From Streptococcus sp. CSL10205-OR2 (GTDB lineage Bacteria; Bacillota; Bacilli; Lactobacillales; Streptococcaceae), in contig NZ_JAOTIN010000009.1 in the NCBI RefSeq assembly GCF_025660655.1, forward strand, positions 1 through 64,000: 64,000 nt of DNA. The letters are read 5' to 3'. Positions 1 to 11,865 of this stretch are shown piece after piece (position 1 is the stretch's first letter; the number at the start of each line of letters is the position of its first letter). The notes beneath the pieces were generated by a model. It was not told the origin of the DNA and searched no databases. It saw only the letters and a program-made list of their open reading frames with translations. Position numbers and translations under genes: made by a program.

Positions 1-41
1 TTACTTTCATAACCCTGCACGTTTGGTTTCTTGTCTTGTTC

Positions 42-108
42 AGTTTTCAAAGGTCATGCTCTTTCGAGACAACTATTATATTCTAGCACCTCAGCTAAGC
101 TTTGTCAA
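42..108 (-). promoter_or_regulatory. rRNA operon promoter and boxA leader
   Basis: On the minus strand there is a -35 TTGACA (103-108), a 17-bp spacer and a -10 TAGAAT (80-85; an overlapping TATAAT lies at 75-80). About 25 bases downstream, 42-56 reads TGACCTTTGAAAACT, which resembles the boxA antitermination element of Firmicute rRNA leaders. It is followed by a GTGCAGGG stretch that I associate with the region before 16S rRNA. The 16S gene itself would lie beyond the left edge. The operon would run in the same direction as proS, just after the proS terminator. Confidence 0.8.
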
Positions 109-130
109 TACATTTTGTCGCTTTTTTTAT

Positions 131-162
131 AAAAAATTCTCACCAAGTATCCTTGGTGAGAA
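131..162 (-). terminator. Intrinsic terminator after proS
   Basis: A perfect 11-bp stem (137-147 with 152-162, loop TATC) is followed on the minus strand by a run of six U. It separates proS from the rRNA promoter just downstream. Confidence 0.9.
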
Positions 163-173
163 GATTTTTGAAA

Positions 174-2039
<1,866 letters not shown>

Positions 2040-2062
2040 TTATCTCCATCTATCGTTTCATT

Positions 2063-3322
2063 TTAAAAGAATGTTCGCAAGATATCATTCCATGTCACTG
2101 AAATCATCAAAATTACCATGACAACAACACCTGCTAAGGTAATATACATTTCTGTTTCTTGTTTGAGTGGTTTTCTTCTGATGGCTTCAATGATATTCAT
2201 CACTATTTTACCACCATCTAGTGCAGGAATTGGCACAAGATTTAAGATACCTAGATTCATTGATAGCATAGCCATTAAATAAAGGACATCCGAAAATCCT
2301 GAGGCTGCTGCTTGGTTACTTAATTGATAAATAGCAACCGGCCCACCTAGTTTATTAATATCTGGATGGAAGATGAGGTTTTTAAGACCATTTAAAATGG
2401 CAAAGGCGGATGTATAAGCCATTTCAAAACCACCAAATAATTTATCTGTAAAACTAGTTTTTAAACTTCTCGTTACACCAATAAGATAGGTGTTGTTTTG
2501 TTTTTCTGGGACCACAGAAACTGTTTTTTCTTCACCATCATTTTGGACAACCAAACTAATAGCTTCGCCTTCTTTTAAGTCTTTGGTAGCGTCAGCAACA
2601 CCTTGTGTCAATTCTTGCCAATTGGAAATTGTTTTTCCTTCAATAGATAAAATTTGACTATTTTCAACAACTCCTGCTTGAGCTAGTGGTCCATTAGGCA
2701 TCACTTGTACACGATTGGTGGTCTCATCTGGCACCCCACCTTGAACAAAGGCTAAGATGATGAAAACAACAATTCCAAGAATAAAATTATTCATTGGACC
2801 GGCAAAATTCGTCATCATCCGACCAAGTATACTAGCATTTTGATATTGAACATCTTTAGGTGCTATTAAAACTTCTGTGCCATCTTCTTCAATGATTGTT
2901 GCGTTGTGATTAACCTTAAATGTTTTTGTCTCTTCAAGAACTAATCCAGTGACTTCCAGTTTATCTTCTAAATCATAGGATACTATATTCATAGGAAGAC
3001 TGGTCGAAGAGACGGCACGCTTAGAAAGATTAATTTGTGTTACCTCGGATAAATCATTAAATTCTAAACTGGCTAAAGTACCTGTTTTGATATCAGTTTT
3101 ATCATCTCCCCAACCTGCCATACGAACGTAGCCTCCAAGGGGTAAAAGGCGAATAGTATAAGTTGTCCCATCTTTACCTCGATGAGCAAAAATTTTTGGA
3201 CCCATACCAATAGAAAATTCTCTTACAAGGATGCCTGATTTTTTGGCAAAGTAAAGGTGACCATATTCATGGATCACAACAATGACACCAAAAATAAAAA
3301 TAAATGTTAAAATACCAGTCAT
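2063..3322 (-). CDS. rseP: Site-2 intramembrane zinc metalloprotease RseP/Eep
   Basis: Membrane protease that cleaves substrates within the bilayer. In streptococci and enterococci the orthologue (Eep) trims lipoprotein signal peptides and peptide pheromones. The zinc motif HEYGH is at residues 18-22 inside the first membrane helix. A PDZ domain spans about 200-290, and the second active-site motif LDGGK lies near residue 367, between C-terminal membrane helices. The length (419 residues) is normal. It sits 15 bp after cdsA with a clear GGAG site, so it is translated from the same message as uppS-cdsA. Confidence 0.95.
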   Translation of the reverse strand: MTGILTFIFIFGVIVVIHEYGHLYFAKKSGILVREFSIGMGPKIFAHRGKDGTTYTIRLLPLGGYVRMAGWGDDKTDIKTGTLASLEFNDLSEVTQINLSKRAVSSTSLPMNIVSYDLEDKLEVTGLVLEETKTFKVNHNATIIEEDGTEVLIAPKDVQYQNASILGRMMTNFAGPMNNFILGIVVFIILAFVQGGVPDETTNRVQVMPNGPLAQAGVVENSQILSIEGKTISNWQELTQGVADATKDLKEGEAISLVVQNDGEEKTVSVVPEKQNNTYLIGVTRSLKTSFTDKLFGGFEMAYTSAFAILNGLKNLIFHPDINKLGGPVAIYQLSNQAAASGFSDVLYLMAMLSMNLGILNLVPIPALDGGKIVMNIIEAIRRKPLKQETEMYITLAGVVVMVILMISVTWNDILRTFF

Positions 3323-3337
3323 TTTATTTTCTCCATT

Positions 3338-4132
3338 TTAAAATAAACCTACAAAGTGCATCAACGGCAGTACAATCAACATGCTATCAAATCGATCTAA
3401 AACACCACCGTGACCTGGAATGAATTTACCAGAATCTTTAACACCAAAATAACGTTTGATGGCACTTTCAATTAAATCTCCAAACTGGCCAGCTATACTA
3501 AATAAAGCAACCAAAAGCATCATCACAGGAAAAGAATAAGGCGCATAGACAGAAGTATCAAAAAACATAAATAAACTTGCTATAACTAGTGCAAAAAAGA
3601 CACCTCCTAAGCTCCCTTCAATAGTTTTAGAAGGTGAGACTGGAGTAGGCAGTTTTCTACGACCATAGCGAACACCGATTAAATAAGCTCCTGAATCTGT
3701 TGCCCAGATTATTAGTAGAGCTAACATGACCTTATTAAAGCCAGATTGTTGAGCAATAACAAGATTTTGAAAACCAATACCAACGTATAAACTAGAAGCT
3801 ATTGGAAAGACAACATCATCAAAAGTATAGTCTGGATAATTAAAAACAATTCCTGCTAGTAGTAGAAAAACAACAATGCTAAATGCTGAAAAATTAGCAT
3901 CTAAGGGTAGAAAGTTGAGATAATTACCAATAGGAACTGTCAAAACAAAAGCTCCTAACATGGCTAAAACACCTTCAAATGAAAAAACTTCCAATCGTTT
4001 CATTCTAAGAAGTTCTGAAACAGCAAGCATTGATAAAAAGCCAACAAATAATTGGAAAGTTATTCCTCCTAAAAATAGTAATGGCATAAAAATAGCTAAG
4101 GCTATTAAACCAAAAATAATTCTTTTTTGCAT
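3338..4132 (-). CDS. cdsA: Phosphatidate cytidylyltransferase
   Basis: Makes CDP-diacylglycerol from CTP and phosphatidic acid, the entry point to phosphatidylglycerol and cardiolipin. The 264-residue protein is very hydrophobic, with about eight predicted membrane segments. The family signature is in the C-terminal third: DSGAYLIG, then SPSKTIEGSLGG, then GDLIESAIKRYFGVKDSGK and PGHGGVLDRFDS. It follows uppS by 12 bp and has a strong AAAGGA ribosome site. Confidence 0.95.
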   Translation of the reverse strand: MQKRIIFGLIALAIFMPLLFLGGITFQLFVGFLSMLAVSELLRMKRLEVFSFEGVLAMLGAFVLTVPIGNYLNFLPLDANFSAFSIVVFLLLAGIVFNYPDYTFDDVVFPIASSLYVGIGFQNLVIAQQSGFNKVMLALLIIWATDSGAYLIGVRYGRRKLPTPVSPSKTIEGSLGGVFFALVIASLFMFFDTSVYAPYSFPVMMLLVALFSIAGQFGDLIESAIKRYFGVKDSGKFIPGHGGVLDRFDSMLIVLPLMHFVGLF

Positions 4133-4144
4133 ACTTTTCCTTTC

Positions 4145-4894
4145 TTACACTTTTCCAAATCGTCTTTGGCGGTGACTATATTCTTCTAGTGCCTTAGTAA
4201 ATTCTTCCTGATTAAAATCGGGCCAAAAAACGGGTGTGAAATAAAATTCACTATAAGCTGATTGCCATGGTAAAAAGTTACTAAGTCTTATTTCACCACT
4301 TGTTCTAATAATAAGATCAGGATTTTGATATAAATCAGGTAAGTCTGACGTCATTAGATGATTGGCAATCACTTCTTCAGTGATTTCTTCAGGCTTTATT
4401 TCACCTTGACTAACTTTTTTTGAAATTTCTCTTATTGCTAAGGTTAACTCGGCACGGCCACCATAATTAAGAGCAAAATTAAGAATTAATCCTGTGTTGT
4501 TTTTAGTCAATTGACAGGCATCATCTAAAGCTTTTAATGTGTCTTCTGGGAGACGATTTCTTTCTCCCATCATTTGAATTTTGACATTATTCTCATGTAA
4601 TTTTGGAACATATTTGTCAAAAAAATCCACGGGCAACTTCATGATAAAGGAGACTTCGTCTTCAGGTCGTGACCAGTTTTCTGTTGAGAATGCATAAACA
4701 GTCAATACTTTAACACCTATTTCAGATGACATTAATGTAATGTCTTGAAGGGCATCCATACCTGCTTTGTGCCCAAACACACGAGGTTGCATTCTTTTTT
4801 TAGCCCATCTACCATTACCATCCATGATAATGCCAATGTGCTTTGGAATTGTTTCTAGTGCTGTTGGTTTACTATTTTTTAAAAAATCAAACAT
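4145..4894 (-). CDS. uppS: Undecaprenyl diphosphate synthase
   Basis: Cis-prenyltransferase that builds the C55 lipid carrier used for peptidoglycan and wall polymer export. The signature MDGNGRWA lies at residues 24-31 with the catalytic Asp at 25. The conserved C-terminal block LIIRTSGEIRLSNFLPWQ is complete, as is the end RRFGKV. Length 249 residues is standard. It starts a tight run with cdsA, rseP and proS, and lies after a terminator that closes yajC. Confidence 0.96.
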   Translation of the reverse strand: MFDFLKNSKPTALETIPKHIGIIMDGNGRWAKKRMQPRVFGHKAGMDALQDITLMSSEIGVKVLTVYAFSTENWSRPEDEVSFIMKLPVDFFDKYVPKLHENNVKIQMMGERNRLPEDTLKALDDACQLTKNNTGLILNFALNYGGRAELTLAIREISKKVSQGEIKPEEITEEVIANHLMTSDLPDLYQNPDLIIRTSGEIRLSNFLPWQSAYSEFYFTPVFWPDFNQEEFTKALEEYSHRQRRFGKV

Positions 4895-4983
4895 TATTTT
4901 ATCCTAATCATTGAAATACTATTGCTATTTTACCATATTTTTCAGTTTTATAGCAGTTTCTAATAATTTCTAGTTGGTAAAAA

Positions 4984-5014
4984 ATAAAAATTTCCTTTTG
5001 AGGAGGAAATTTTT
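4984..5014 (-). terminator. Intrinsic terminator after yajC
   Basis: Perfect 11-bp A/U-flanked stem (4986-4996 with 5004-5014) whose outer arm reads as a U-run on either strand. It lies just after the yajC stop and so separates yajC from uppS. Confidence 0.8.
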
Positions 5015-5020
5015 ACTCTT

Positions 5021-5350
5021 TTATTCTTCAATAGCTGATTCCACAACACTTTCCTTAGCGTCTTCAACAGAAACCACCGGCTCATTTGCTCTAGAAACAA
5101 TTCGCTTAATTGATGTTAATTCATAAGTAAGGTAGACACCTTCAGCATCAAGAACAACTTTATTGTGATCTTTATCCACTTCATCAACAAGGGCAAACAT
5201 ACCACCGATTGTCACAATTTCATCACCTTTTGACATGGTTTTGAGTTCATCTAAACGTTTTTGCATTTGCTTTTTTTGTTGACGTTGCATAAAAAAGGTA
5301 ATACCAACAAATATAGCAAACATACCAAGCATTGTAAGATTAAAATTCAT
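5021..5350 (-). CDS. yajC: Preprotein translocase subunit YajC
   Basis: Small single-span membrane protein that associates with SecDF/YidC-type translocation machinery. Residues about 3-20 form the only membrane helix, followed by the basic stretch QRQQKKQMQKR and the conserved MSKGDEIVTIGG turn. The start is set at 5350 because GGAGG lies 6 bases upstream. An in-frame ATG at 5362 has its first codons inside that ribosome site. Length 109 residues is typical. The C-terminus is acidic. Confidence 0.92.
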   Translation of the reverse strand: MNFNLTMLGMFAIFVGITFFMQRQQKKQMQKRLDELKTMSKGDEIVTIGGMFALVDEVDKDHNKVVLDAEGVYLTYELTSIKRIVSRANEPVVSVEDAKESVVESAIEE

Positions 5351-5453
5351 AATTTCCTCCATACTATTAAATTCATTCTTACTATATCAGAATAAGAACA
5401 AATAGGCAAGGCAATACCATTAATTTCAAAGGTAAACATTATTTTTATTTGAA

Positions 5454-6170
5454 TTACAAGCCTTCTACATTGTGATAAACTTTTTGGACATCATCATCTG
5501 ATTCTAAAACATCAATTAGTTTTTCAACAATTTCTAAATCTTCTTCAGATAGACTCACTTCTGATTGCGGAATCATCTCAAGCTCTGTTACTTGGAATTC
5601 TGTGATGCCTTCTTTTTGAAGAGCTTCCATTCCTTTATGTAAATCTGTAGGAGCTGTATAAACAGTAATACTACCGTCTTCTGCTTCAACATCTTCAACA
5701 TCAACATCAGCTTCTAATAACACTTCAAAAATATGTTCAGCGTCTGTTCCTTCAAAAACAATAACACCTTTTTTGTCAAACATGTAAGAAACAGCACCAC
5801 TAGCTCCCATATTCCCACCATTTTTACCAAAGGCAGTTCTAATGTTGGCAGCTGTACGATTAACATTTGATGTTAAAGTATCAACAATAATCATTGAACC
5901 ATTTGGTCCAAAACCTTCATAACGACCTTCAACAAAGGTTTCATCTGTATTTCCTTTTGCCTTATCAATAGCTTTGTCAATAACATGTTTTGGTACTTGC
6001 GCTTGTTTGGCACGTTCTAAAACAAATTTTAGTGCTGAATTTGATTCTGGGTCTGGCTCTCCTTGTTTGGCTGCTACATAGATTTCTACACCAAATTTAG
6101 CATATATTTTTGAATTAGCGCCATCTTTTGCTGTTTTTTTTGCAACAATATTAGCCCATTTACGTCCCAT
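5454..6170 (-). CDS. YebC/PmpR family translation and transcription regulator
   Basis: Member of the YebC/TACO1 family, which includes DNA-binding regulators and proteins now linked to translation of proline-rich stretches. The hallmark N-terminus [17 protein letters not shown] begins at 6170, preceded by AAAGGAGAT. An in-frame ATG 69 bases upstream has no ribosome site and would add an unrelated leader, so it is rejected. The 238-residue product contains the conserved [13 protein letters not shown] segment and an acidic C-terminal half. Confidence 0.95.
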   Translation of the reverse strand: MGRKWANIVAKKTAKDGANSKIYAKFGVEIYVAAKQGEPDPESNSALKFVLERAKQAQVPKHVIDKAIDKAKGNTDETFVEGRYEGFGPNGSMIIVDTLTSNVNRTAANIRTAFGKNGGNMGASGAVSYMFDKKGVIVFEGTDAEHIFEVLLEADVDVEDVEAEDGSITVYTAPTDLHKGMEALQKEGITEFQVTELEMIPQSEVSLSEEDLEIVEKLIDVLESDDDVQKVYHNVEGL

Positions 6171-6277
6171 TAGTAATCTCCTTTTATTTTTTTGCTTTAT
6201 TATTATATCACAAAACTTCTCATGATAAAAAGACTTCATGATTTATTGTACTTTTCATTATATAAATGTTTAGTCCA

Positions 6278-7369
6278 TTATTTTCCCATGAAAGGAATTC
6301 GACCATAGGTTTGTTGAGTGATTTTTTTATTGCCCATTTGATAAATAGTATCTGCTTTTTGAGTCATGAAATCCCAAGGTTCTTTGCCAATTCTCGTCAT
6401 AAGTATTTCTTTGTTTTTAAGTTGAGATAAATAACACTGACCCTTTTGACTAAAACTAAGAACATGGATTTTCTCAGGTAGCGGACTATCTTTTGCATTG
6501 ACTAAAATATAGGTTAATAACCTTCTGACACGCGCTTTAGTATAGCGTTTAGTTACCACTTGGTTAACCAATTCCTCTATATTATCAACTTTTGTTATTA
6601 CAGTTTTAATCCGACTAGCCATTTCTTCATTGACTTGATAAATCTCAGTCAAATCCTGATGAGATAAAATATGATATTTGAGTAGATGAAAATAATCATC
6701 CCATGACACATGTGGCTCTTTTAGTATGTTTTGCCAAGCCGGTGTTGATTGTTTTAAAAACTCTTTATCTTTTATATGATGTCTGATGGCTGTTGCTGAC
6801 ACTATCGAGGCAGTTTTATCAAGAGAGTGAAAATCTGCACCCACTCTTTTAACAGGTCTTATCTTAATGTCATAAGGCGCAATTGCCTTAACATAAGACA
6901 GCGCCAAAATATGATTAGGGGTTTGTCCAGAAAATGTTATGCCTGAAAAATGTTGCCACATTTTTTGAGCTTTTTCAGGATAAGATGTTAAGTGTGATTG
7001 ACTCTTTAAAAAGTCTTCCATCTCCTCTTGTTTATTACGATAATCTTCTAGTAACTGTTGATAATGACCATTTTCTTCCGTTCCAAAGGCAAGTTCCTCA
7101 ATCCCTAACGCGTTTAAAATAGAAAGAGCGCCTTTTGCAAAATAATCGGCGGATTGAACACTCACTAAAAAGGGCAATTCAACAACGATATCTGCTCCGT
7201 TTTCAATAGCCATTTGTGCTCTTGACCACTTATCAACAATAGCAGGCTCTCCTCTTTGCATAAAATTACCAGACATGGCAACAATTTTCAAACCAGAGAT
7301 TTGTTCTAATAAGTAGCGATGACCGTAATGAAAAGGATTAAATTCGGCAACAATACCTGTAATCGTCAT
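6278..7369 (-). CDS. tmcAL: tRNA(Met) cytidine acetate ligase (TmcAL, YlbM)
   Basis: Predicted to make N4-acetylcytidine at the wobble base of elongator tRNA-Met using acetate and ATP. The N-terminus [17 protein letters not shown] carries the nucleotidyltransferase HxGH-like signature, followed by [18 protein letters not shown]. Length 363 residues agrees with the family. Its start codon overlaps the stop of the upstream methyltransferase gene by four bases (ATGA), so the two are probably translationally coupled. Confidence 0.9.
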   Translation of the reverse strand: MTITGIVAEFNPFHYGHRYLLEQISGLKIVAMSGNFMQRGEPAIVDKWSRAQMAIENGADIVVELPFLVSVQSADYFAKGALSILNALGIEELAFGTEENGHYQQLLEDYRNKQEEMEDFLKSQSHLTSYPEKAQKMWQHFSGITFSGQTPNHILALSYVKAIAPYDIKIRPVKRVGADFHSLDKTASIVSATAIRHHIKDKEFLKQSTPAWQNILKEPHVSWDDYFHLLKYHILSHQDLTEIYQVNEEMASRIKTVITKVDNIEELVNQVVTKRYTKARVRRLLTYILVNAKDSPLPEKIHVLSFSQKGQCYLSQLKNKEILMTRIGKEPWDFMTQKADTIYQMGNKKITQQTYGRIPFMGK

Positions 7370-8115
7370 TTTCTTGCCACAAAAAACCAGCGTTTTGAAG
7401 TTTCTTCTGGTTTTTTATCCTCAAAATCAGCATAAACCTCGACATTTTTAAACCCAGCCTGCTCTAGTAAAATATCATAGGTTAGTATCTCATAGGTTCT
7501 TTCTTCATGAATTTCATCAAAACGTTTGAAGTCACCTGTTTTATCCTTAACAAAAAAAGTGAGTTCATGAACAACAGAATGAGGTGCCTCATCAGCGTAG
7601 GTATCCCAAAGAAAAGCAAAGTCTTCAGCATTTTCATGATAACTGTAACCTGGAAAAACTTGGTCTGTTTGAAAAGTGGAGTGAACATCGAAAATAAAAA
7701 CACCGTCATGTTCTAATATGTTATAAACCTCTTTAAAAACATCGCCAACGTCTACCTCATCTTGTAAATAACAAATCGAGTCTGAGTAACAAGTGACCAT
7801 ATTAAATTTTGGCAGCTGAGATAAGTCTCTCATATCCCCTTTAATAAAAGTAATATCAAGATTTTTTGAATCGCGTCTCTTTTTGGCAATATCTAGCATT
7901 TCAGCACTTAAATCTAGCCCAGTCACATCAAAACCAGCTTCAACAAAGTAAATCGATTGAAGACCTGTTCCACAAGCCAGTTCTAATAACTTTTTTTGAT
8001 CTTTAGCACTGGGTAAGTGGCGAAGGCTAAAATCAGTCCATTTTTGATAGAGAGAGTCATCCATGACACTATCATAAATCCTCGCAAACATTTCATAATT
8101 AATCATTTTTTTCAT
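7366..8115 (-). CDS. Class I SAM-dependent methyltransferase (YqeM type)
   Basis: Small soluble methyltransferase of unknown substrate, conserved in the yqe cluster. The SAM-binding motif is [12 protein letters not shown], with the acidic residue of motif II in [11 protein letters not shown] and motif IV-like [14 protein letters not shown] place the start at 8115 ([15 protein letters not shown]). The reading frame is open to 8145, but those codons follow directly on a hairpin and look unlike the family. Another ATG at 8106 is also possible. The stop overlaps tmcAL. Confidence 0.8.
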   Translation of the reverse strand: MKKMINYEMFARIYDSVMDDSLYQKWTDFSLRHLPSAKDQKKLLELACGTGLQSIYFVEAGFDVTGLDLSAEMLDIAKKRRDSKNLDITFIKGDMRDLSQLPKFNMVTCYSDSICYLQDEVDVGDVFKEVYNILEHDGVFIFDVHSTFQTDQVFPGYSYHENAEDFAFLWDTYADEAPHSVVHELTFFVKDKTGDFKRFDEIHEERTYEILTYDILLEQAGFKNVEVYADFEDKKPEETSKRWFFVARK

Positions 8116-8148
8116 CTTTCTTTTAATTCGGTCTATCACTACCATCAG

Positions 8149-8175
8149 AAAAAACCTGTTCCTAAGAACAAGGTT
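8149..8175 (-). terminator. Probable terminator or attenuator after rsfS
   Basis: A stem of nine pairs with one bulged base (8153-8161 with 8166-8175, loop CTAA) is followed on the minus strand by six U. It begins three bases after the rsfS stop and could limit transcription into the methyltransferase and tmcAL. Confidence 0.6.
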
Positions 8176-8177
8176 AA

Positions 8178-8531
8178 TTAGTTTATAATGTCTTCTAAGG
8201 CTATTAGTGGTGCTTCATGCCATAATTTTTCTAAATTATAGTGAGCACGTTCTTCTTCTGAAAAGATATGGACGATGACACTGTTTAAATCAAGTAACAC
8301 CCAACCAGCTTTAGCATCGCCTTCAATATGACTACTGTCTTGTCCAGAAAGTTTCACTTTTTCACGAATATTGTCTGAAATAGCTTCTAATTGTCTACTA
8401 TTAGTGGCACTCATAATAACAAAGTAATCAGTCATACTTGTTAATTCTTGTAGGTTTAAAACCATGATATCTTCAGCTCTTTTTTCATCAGCTGCTGATA
8501 GGATTGTTTGTAGTAATTCTTTTTCTAACAC
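8178..8531 (-). CDS. rsfS: Ribosomal silencing factor RsfS
   Basis: Binds ribosomal protein uL14 and blocks subunit joining when nutrients are short. The 117-residue protein shows the family core: [63 protein letters not shown]. Translation begins at GTG with GAGG eight bases upstream. It follows yqeK by 46 bp in the yqeG-yqeH-yhbY-nadD-yqeK-rsfS ribosome and NAD cluster. Confidence 0.95.
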   Translation of the reverse strand: MLEKELLQTILSAADEKRAEDIMVLNLQELTSMTDYFVIMSATNSRQLEAISDNIREKVKLSGQDSSHIEGDAKAGWVLLDLNSVIVHIFSEEERAHYNLEKLWHEAPLIALEDIIN

Positions 8532-8577
8532 GTTTGTTCCTCTTTTTCTAGATTGTCATCATCACACAACAAAGTCA

Positions 8578-9171
8578 TCAGTCTTCGTTTAAATGATGAA
8601 TATAGGCATTGTAGGTTTGAATCGTTCGGGGATGAATAGGAATTCTTTTTTTAACAAGGTAACTAATCGTTTGAGCCGTTTCATAAGCAACTGCTTTATC
8701 CAAGGAGCTCTCTGCTAATTTTCTTGCTTCATCAACACCTGGGAAATCACGATTGGGTTCGATATAATCGGCAACATAAACGATTTTATCAAGAAGAGAC
8801 ATCTGACTAGAACCTGTTGTATGGTATTTAATCGCTTGAAGAATCTCTTTATCGGTCAAACCCAAGTCTTCTTGAATTTTGTAGGTGCCAACCAAGCCAT
8901 GCCAAATATTATTGTTCCATTGTTTCAAGCTCTCATCTAATTGATACTTATCAATGAGATGGATAAATTCAGAATCAGGCAAGTTCTTTGCATAATCATG
9001 AAGAAGACCAGCTAAACCTGCTTTTTCAGCGTCATAATGATTTAGACGTGCTAAACGGATGCTGGTTTCTTCTACACCTATCATATGTTTTAAACGCTCT
9101 TTTGTTACTACTTGCTCAAGTTTTTTTATGAGTTGGTCACGACTCATATTAAGATAGTTACGATAAGTCAT
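8578..9171 (-). CDS. yqeK: HD-domain hydrolase YqeK (bis-nucleosyl tetraphosphatase)
   Basis: Predicted symmetrical Ap4A hydrolase of the HD superfamily, which cleaves diadenosine tetraphosphate to ADP. Metal ligands visible are H29, the HD pair at 58-59 (GLLHDYAKN), further His residues in NIWHGLVG and AIKYHTTG, and Asp in [10 protein letters not shown]. Length is 197 residues. The start overlaps the end of nadD by 14 bases, so the two are coupled. Confidence 0.92.
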   Translation of the reverse strand: MTYRNYLNMSRDQLIKKLEQVVTKERLKHMIGVEETSIRLARLNHYDAEKAGLAGLLHDYAKNLPDSEFIHLIDKYQLDESLKQWNNNIWHGLVGTYKIQEDLGLTDKEILQAIKYHTTGSSQMSLLDKIVYVADYIEPNRDFPGVDEARKLAESSLDKAVAYETAQTISYLVKKRIPIHPRTIQTYNAYIHHLNED

Positions 9172-9799
9172 GATATAATCCTTCTTTTTTAATATAATCT
9201 AACACTGCTTTAGGTAATAGAAAATTAGGATCTCTCTCTTTTTTGATAAAGTCACGAATCATGCTAGATGAAATATCCATTAATGGGACATCAACCCAGA
9301 TGACTGGATAACTAGTTCCTGATTTATACTTAGGACGTTGAACACCAACAAATTGAACCATCTGAATCAAGTCATCAATTTTATGCCACTTTGGCAGATA
9401 ATCCACCATATCAGCACCAATAATAAAATAATAGTCTACCTCTGGATTTTTTTTTATCAATTCTACCATTGTGTCATAAGTGTAGCTGATACCTTTTCTT
9501 TCAAGTTCAATGGTTTCAATCGCTAACCCCTTAACACCTTCAATCGCTAACTCAAGCATTTTAAGACGGTGCTTCTCGTCAATAGTAGTTTTTGTATCAA
9601 CATGTGGGGGTTTATATTCAGGCATTAGTAAAACTTGGTCAAGACCAAGTTGCTGGCGAACTTGATCAGCAACAATCAAGTGGGCATTGTGGACGGGATT
9701 AAAATTACCTCCTAAAATACCAATTTGTGGCCGATTGTTGGTCTTTGTTTCTACGTCTAATTCTACTTTTGTAAATGGTGTTAATAGTTCAATAGCCAT
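9158..9799 (-). CDS. nadD: Nicotinate-nucleotide adenylyltransferase
   Basis: Joins nicotinate mononucleotide and ATP to deamido-NAD in NAD synthesis and salvage. The nucleotidyltransferase signature [12 protein letters not shown] lies near residues 29-40, and the second motif [10 protein letters not shown] near the C-terminus. At 213 residues it has the short N-terminal extension seen in streptococcal versions. A GGAGG site precedes the start. It works in the same pathway as pncA, found further along the window. Confidence 0.95.
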   Translation of the reverse strand: MAIELLTPFTKVELDVETKTNNRPQIGILGGNFNPVHNAHLIVADQVRQQLGLDQVLLMPEYKPPHVDTKTTIDEKHRLKMLELAIEGVKGLAIETIELERKGISYTYDTMVELIKKNPEVDYYFIIGADMVDYLPKWHKIDDLIQMVQFVGVQRPKYKSGTSYPVIWVDVPLMDISSSMIRDFIKKERDPNFLLPKAVLDYIKKEGLYHDLS

Positions 9800-9817
9800 T
9801 TATGCCTCCGAACAATA

Positions 9818-10129
9818 TTAAAGTGTTTTGACTTTTTCAGAAATTTTGCGATTCTCTTTTCGAGTTGACTCTTTATATAAAATCAAGATACGGCCGATTT
9901 TTAAAACAGTCTCTACACCGATTTCATCTTCTAATATTTCTGCTACCTCATGAATGTCCTCATCGGTATTTTGTAGCAGAGTTACTTTGATTAATTCACG
10001 CGCGTCTAGTGCATTTCGAACACTTGTTTTAATTGGGTTATTTAAGCCATTTTTCCCAATTTGAATAATGGGTTTTAAAGAATGTGCTTGGCTTTTTAAA
10101 AATGCACGTTGTTTACTTGTTAATGTCAT
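9818..10129 (-). CDS. yhbY: YhbY-family ribosome assembly RNA-binding protein
   Basis: Small CRM-domain protein that binds pre-50S rRNA. The start LTSKQRAFLKSQAHSLKP and the later GKNGL turn are characteristic. The 103-residue product has a basic, charged C-terminal tail. It lies between yqeH, a 30S assembly GTPase, and nadD, with a GAGG site, fitting a ribosome-assembly operon. Confidence 0.93.
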   Translation of the reverse strand: MTLTSKQRAFLKSQAHSLKPIIQIGKNGLNNPIKTSVRNALDARELIKVTLLQNTDEDIHEVAEILEDEIGVETVLKIGRILILYKESTRKENRKISEKVKTL

Positions 10130-10138
10130 ATTTTCCTC

Positions 10139-11245
10139 TTATACTATTGCTCGACGTAAAACAACTGAGACACCTTCTGGTGCCCATGCTGCCACTCTAG
10201 CTTTTTCTTTAATACGAATCCAACCAAGACCTGAAAAGACTAAATCCATTTTCTCTGTAATGACAAACTCATGTTTGACTAACTTTGGGAATGTCTTTAT
10301 TTGGTCATGTTTTGGAGGACTTAATAGTTGTCCAAGATGTTTTTGATAAAAACCATCAGCACCTTCTAACTTTGTTCGATGAAGAGGCAGATTGTTATCA
10401 ACAAAAATGGTAAAGCCTTGTTTATCCCCTTCTAAAAAATCAAATCTGGCTAAGCCAGCCATGAAAATAGTTTGCTCTTGATTAAGTTGGTAAGTTTTAG
10501 GTTTAATTTCCTTTTTAGGACTCACGTATTTCAAATCTTTTTTGGATAAATAATGAGCCATTTGATGACGATGGATAATTCCAGGAGTGTCAAAAAGGTA
10601 ATGCCCATCTTCTAAAGGAATTTCAATTTTATCTAAAGTCGTTCCAGGAAAACGCGAAGTGGTAATCACATTTTGGCTACCGGTAAGTTCTTGAATAATG
10701 GCATTGATTAAGGTTGATTTTCCAACATTAGTGACACCAACAACATAAACATCTCTACCTTTTCTTAATTGATCAATTTTCTGAATTAATTCTTTGATAG
10801 CTTGACGATTTTGGGCGCTGGTTAAAACAACATCTTTTGGTCGTAGACCTTCTTCATGAGCTCTTTCCATCAACCACTGAGTCACTTTAGCATCTTTGAC
10901 AGATTTTGGTAAGATATCTTTTTTATTGCCAACTAGTAAAATATCGTTATTAGCGACAAATCTTGATAAACCAGGGATAACAGAGCCATTAAAATCAAAA
11001 ATATCAACCACATTGACAATTAAGGCGTTACTGTCACCCACTTCATGAAGTAGTTTCAAAAAATCATCATCAGACAATTGAACATCTTGAATATCATTAT
11101 AGTGCCTGAGTCGAAAACACCTCTGGCAATAAATATCACCCGTTTCTTGATTTTTTTCTAGTGTTGACAATGGGGTATACCCTATTTTGTCTTTATCAGT
11201 GGTTTGGATTTTGGCACCACAACCAATACAGTACAAATCTTTCAC
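10139..11245 (-). CDS. yqeH: Circularly permuted GTPase YqeH
   Basis: GTPase needed for 30S subunit assembly. The N-terminal zinc finger has C6, C9, C40 and C43. The GTPase motifs occur in the permuted order: NKKD (G4) first, then SAQN (G5), GVTNVGKST (G1), and DTPG (G3). A C-terminal RNA-binding domain follows. The start is GTG with AAGGA upstream, directly after the yqeG stop. Length 368 residues is normal. Confidence 0.95.
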   Translation of the reverse strand: MKDLYCIGCGAKIQTTDKDKIGYTPLSTLEKNQETGDIYCQRCFRLRHYNDIQDVQLSDDDFLKLLHEVGDSNALIVNVVDIFDFNGSVIPGLSRFVANNDILLVGNKKDILPKSVKDAKVTQWLMERAHEEGLRPKDVVLTSAQNRQAIKELIQKIDQLRKGRDVYVVGVTNVGKSTLINAIIQELTGSQNVITTSRFPGTTLDKIEIPLEDGHYLFDTPGIIHRHQMAHYLSKKDLKYVSPKKEIKPKTYQLNQEQTIFMAGLARFDFLEGDKQGFTIFVDNNLPLHRTKLEGADGFYQKHLGQLLSPPKHDQIKTFPKLVKHEFVITEKMDLVFSGLGWIRIKEKARVAAWAPEGVSVVLRRAIV

Positions 11246-11773
11246 TTAAATTCCTTTTTTATAGTCAATTTTGCCATATTTCTTTTCAATTTTTGCAAGT
11301 ACACGACGTTCTCTCATACGATTAATTTTTGTGTTCCAGGCATCTGAGGTAACAAGTGGTTTCACCAAAATCGATCTGATACCAGCTCTGTGAGCAGCTC
11401 TAATGTCAGTCATTAACTGATCACCTACCATAACAACTTCATCGCGATCAAAACCATACCTTTCAATAGCAATATTAATTCCTCTGGCAAAAGGTTTCAT
11501 GGCGCGACTAACAAAGTCAACACCAAATTTATCAACAGCACGCTCAACTCGGTCATATTTATTGTTAGAAACAACCACTACCGGAATATCAGCAATAGTC
11601 ATTTCATCTAACCAAGCACGTAATTCTGCAGTACCATCAGGATTATTCCAAGCAATCAAGGTATTATCCAAGTCAACTAAAACAGCACGAATCCCCTGAT
11701 CTCTCAGATTATCAGGTCTTAAATCATAGACAGCTTCGACCGCAAAGGTCGGTATATAATCTTCTATACTCAC
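11246..11773 (-). CDS. yqeG: HAD-family phosphatase YqeG
   Basis: HAD subfamily IIIA phosphatase of unknown substrate, always next to yqeH in these bacteria. Motif I is VDLDNTLIAWN, motif II VVVSN, and motif III/IV KP...GDQLMTDI. The frame is open to a GTG at 11785. I choose the GTG at 11773 because GGAGAGA sits correctly before it and the product (175 residues, starting VSIEDYIPTF) then matches the usual length. It heads the ribosome/NAD cluster. Confidence 0.9.
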   Translation of the reverse strand: MSIEDYIPTFAVEAVYDLRPDNLRDQGIRAVLVDLDNTLIAWNNPDGTAELRAWLDEMTIADIPVVVVSNNKYDRVERAVDKFGVDFVSRAMKPFARGINIAIERYGFDRDEVVMVGDQLMTDIRAAHRAGIRSILVKPLVTSDAWNTKINRMRERRVLAKIEKKYGKIDYKKGI

Positions 11774-11865
11774 ATCTCTCTCCACAAATATATAGTACTC
11801 TTATTCTAACATAATTTAGTTAAAAAAACACCCTCTTAGTATGAGTATCAGCCTAAATGACACTT

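Noticed and set aside
8115..8145. Earlier in-frame start for the methyltransferase at 8145
   Set aside because: It would begin in the hairpin after rsfS, has no good ribosome site, and adds residues unlike the family.
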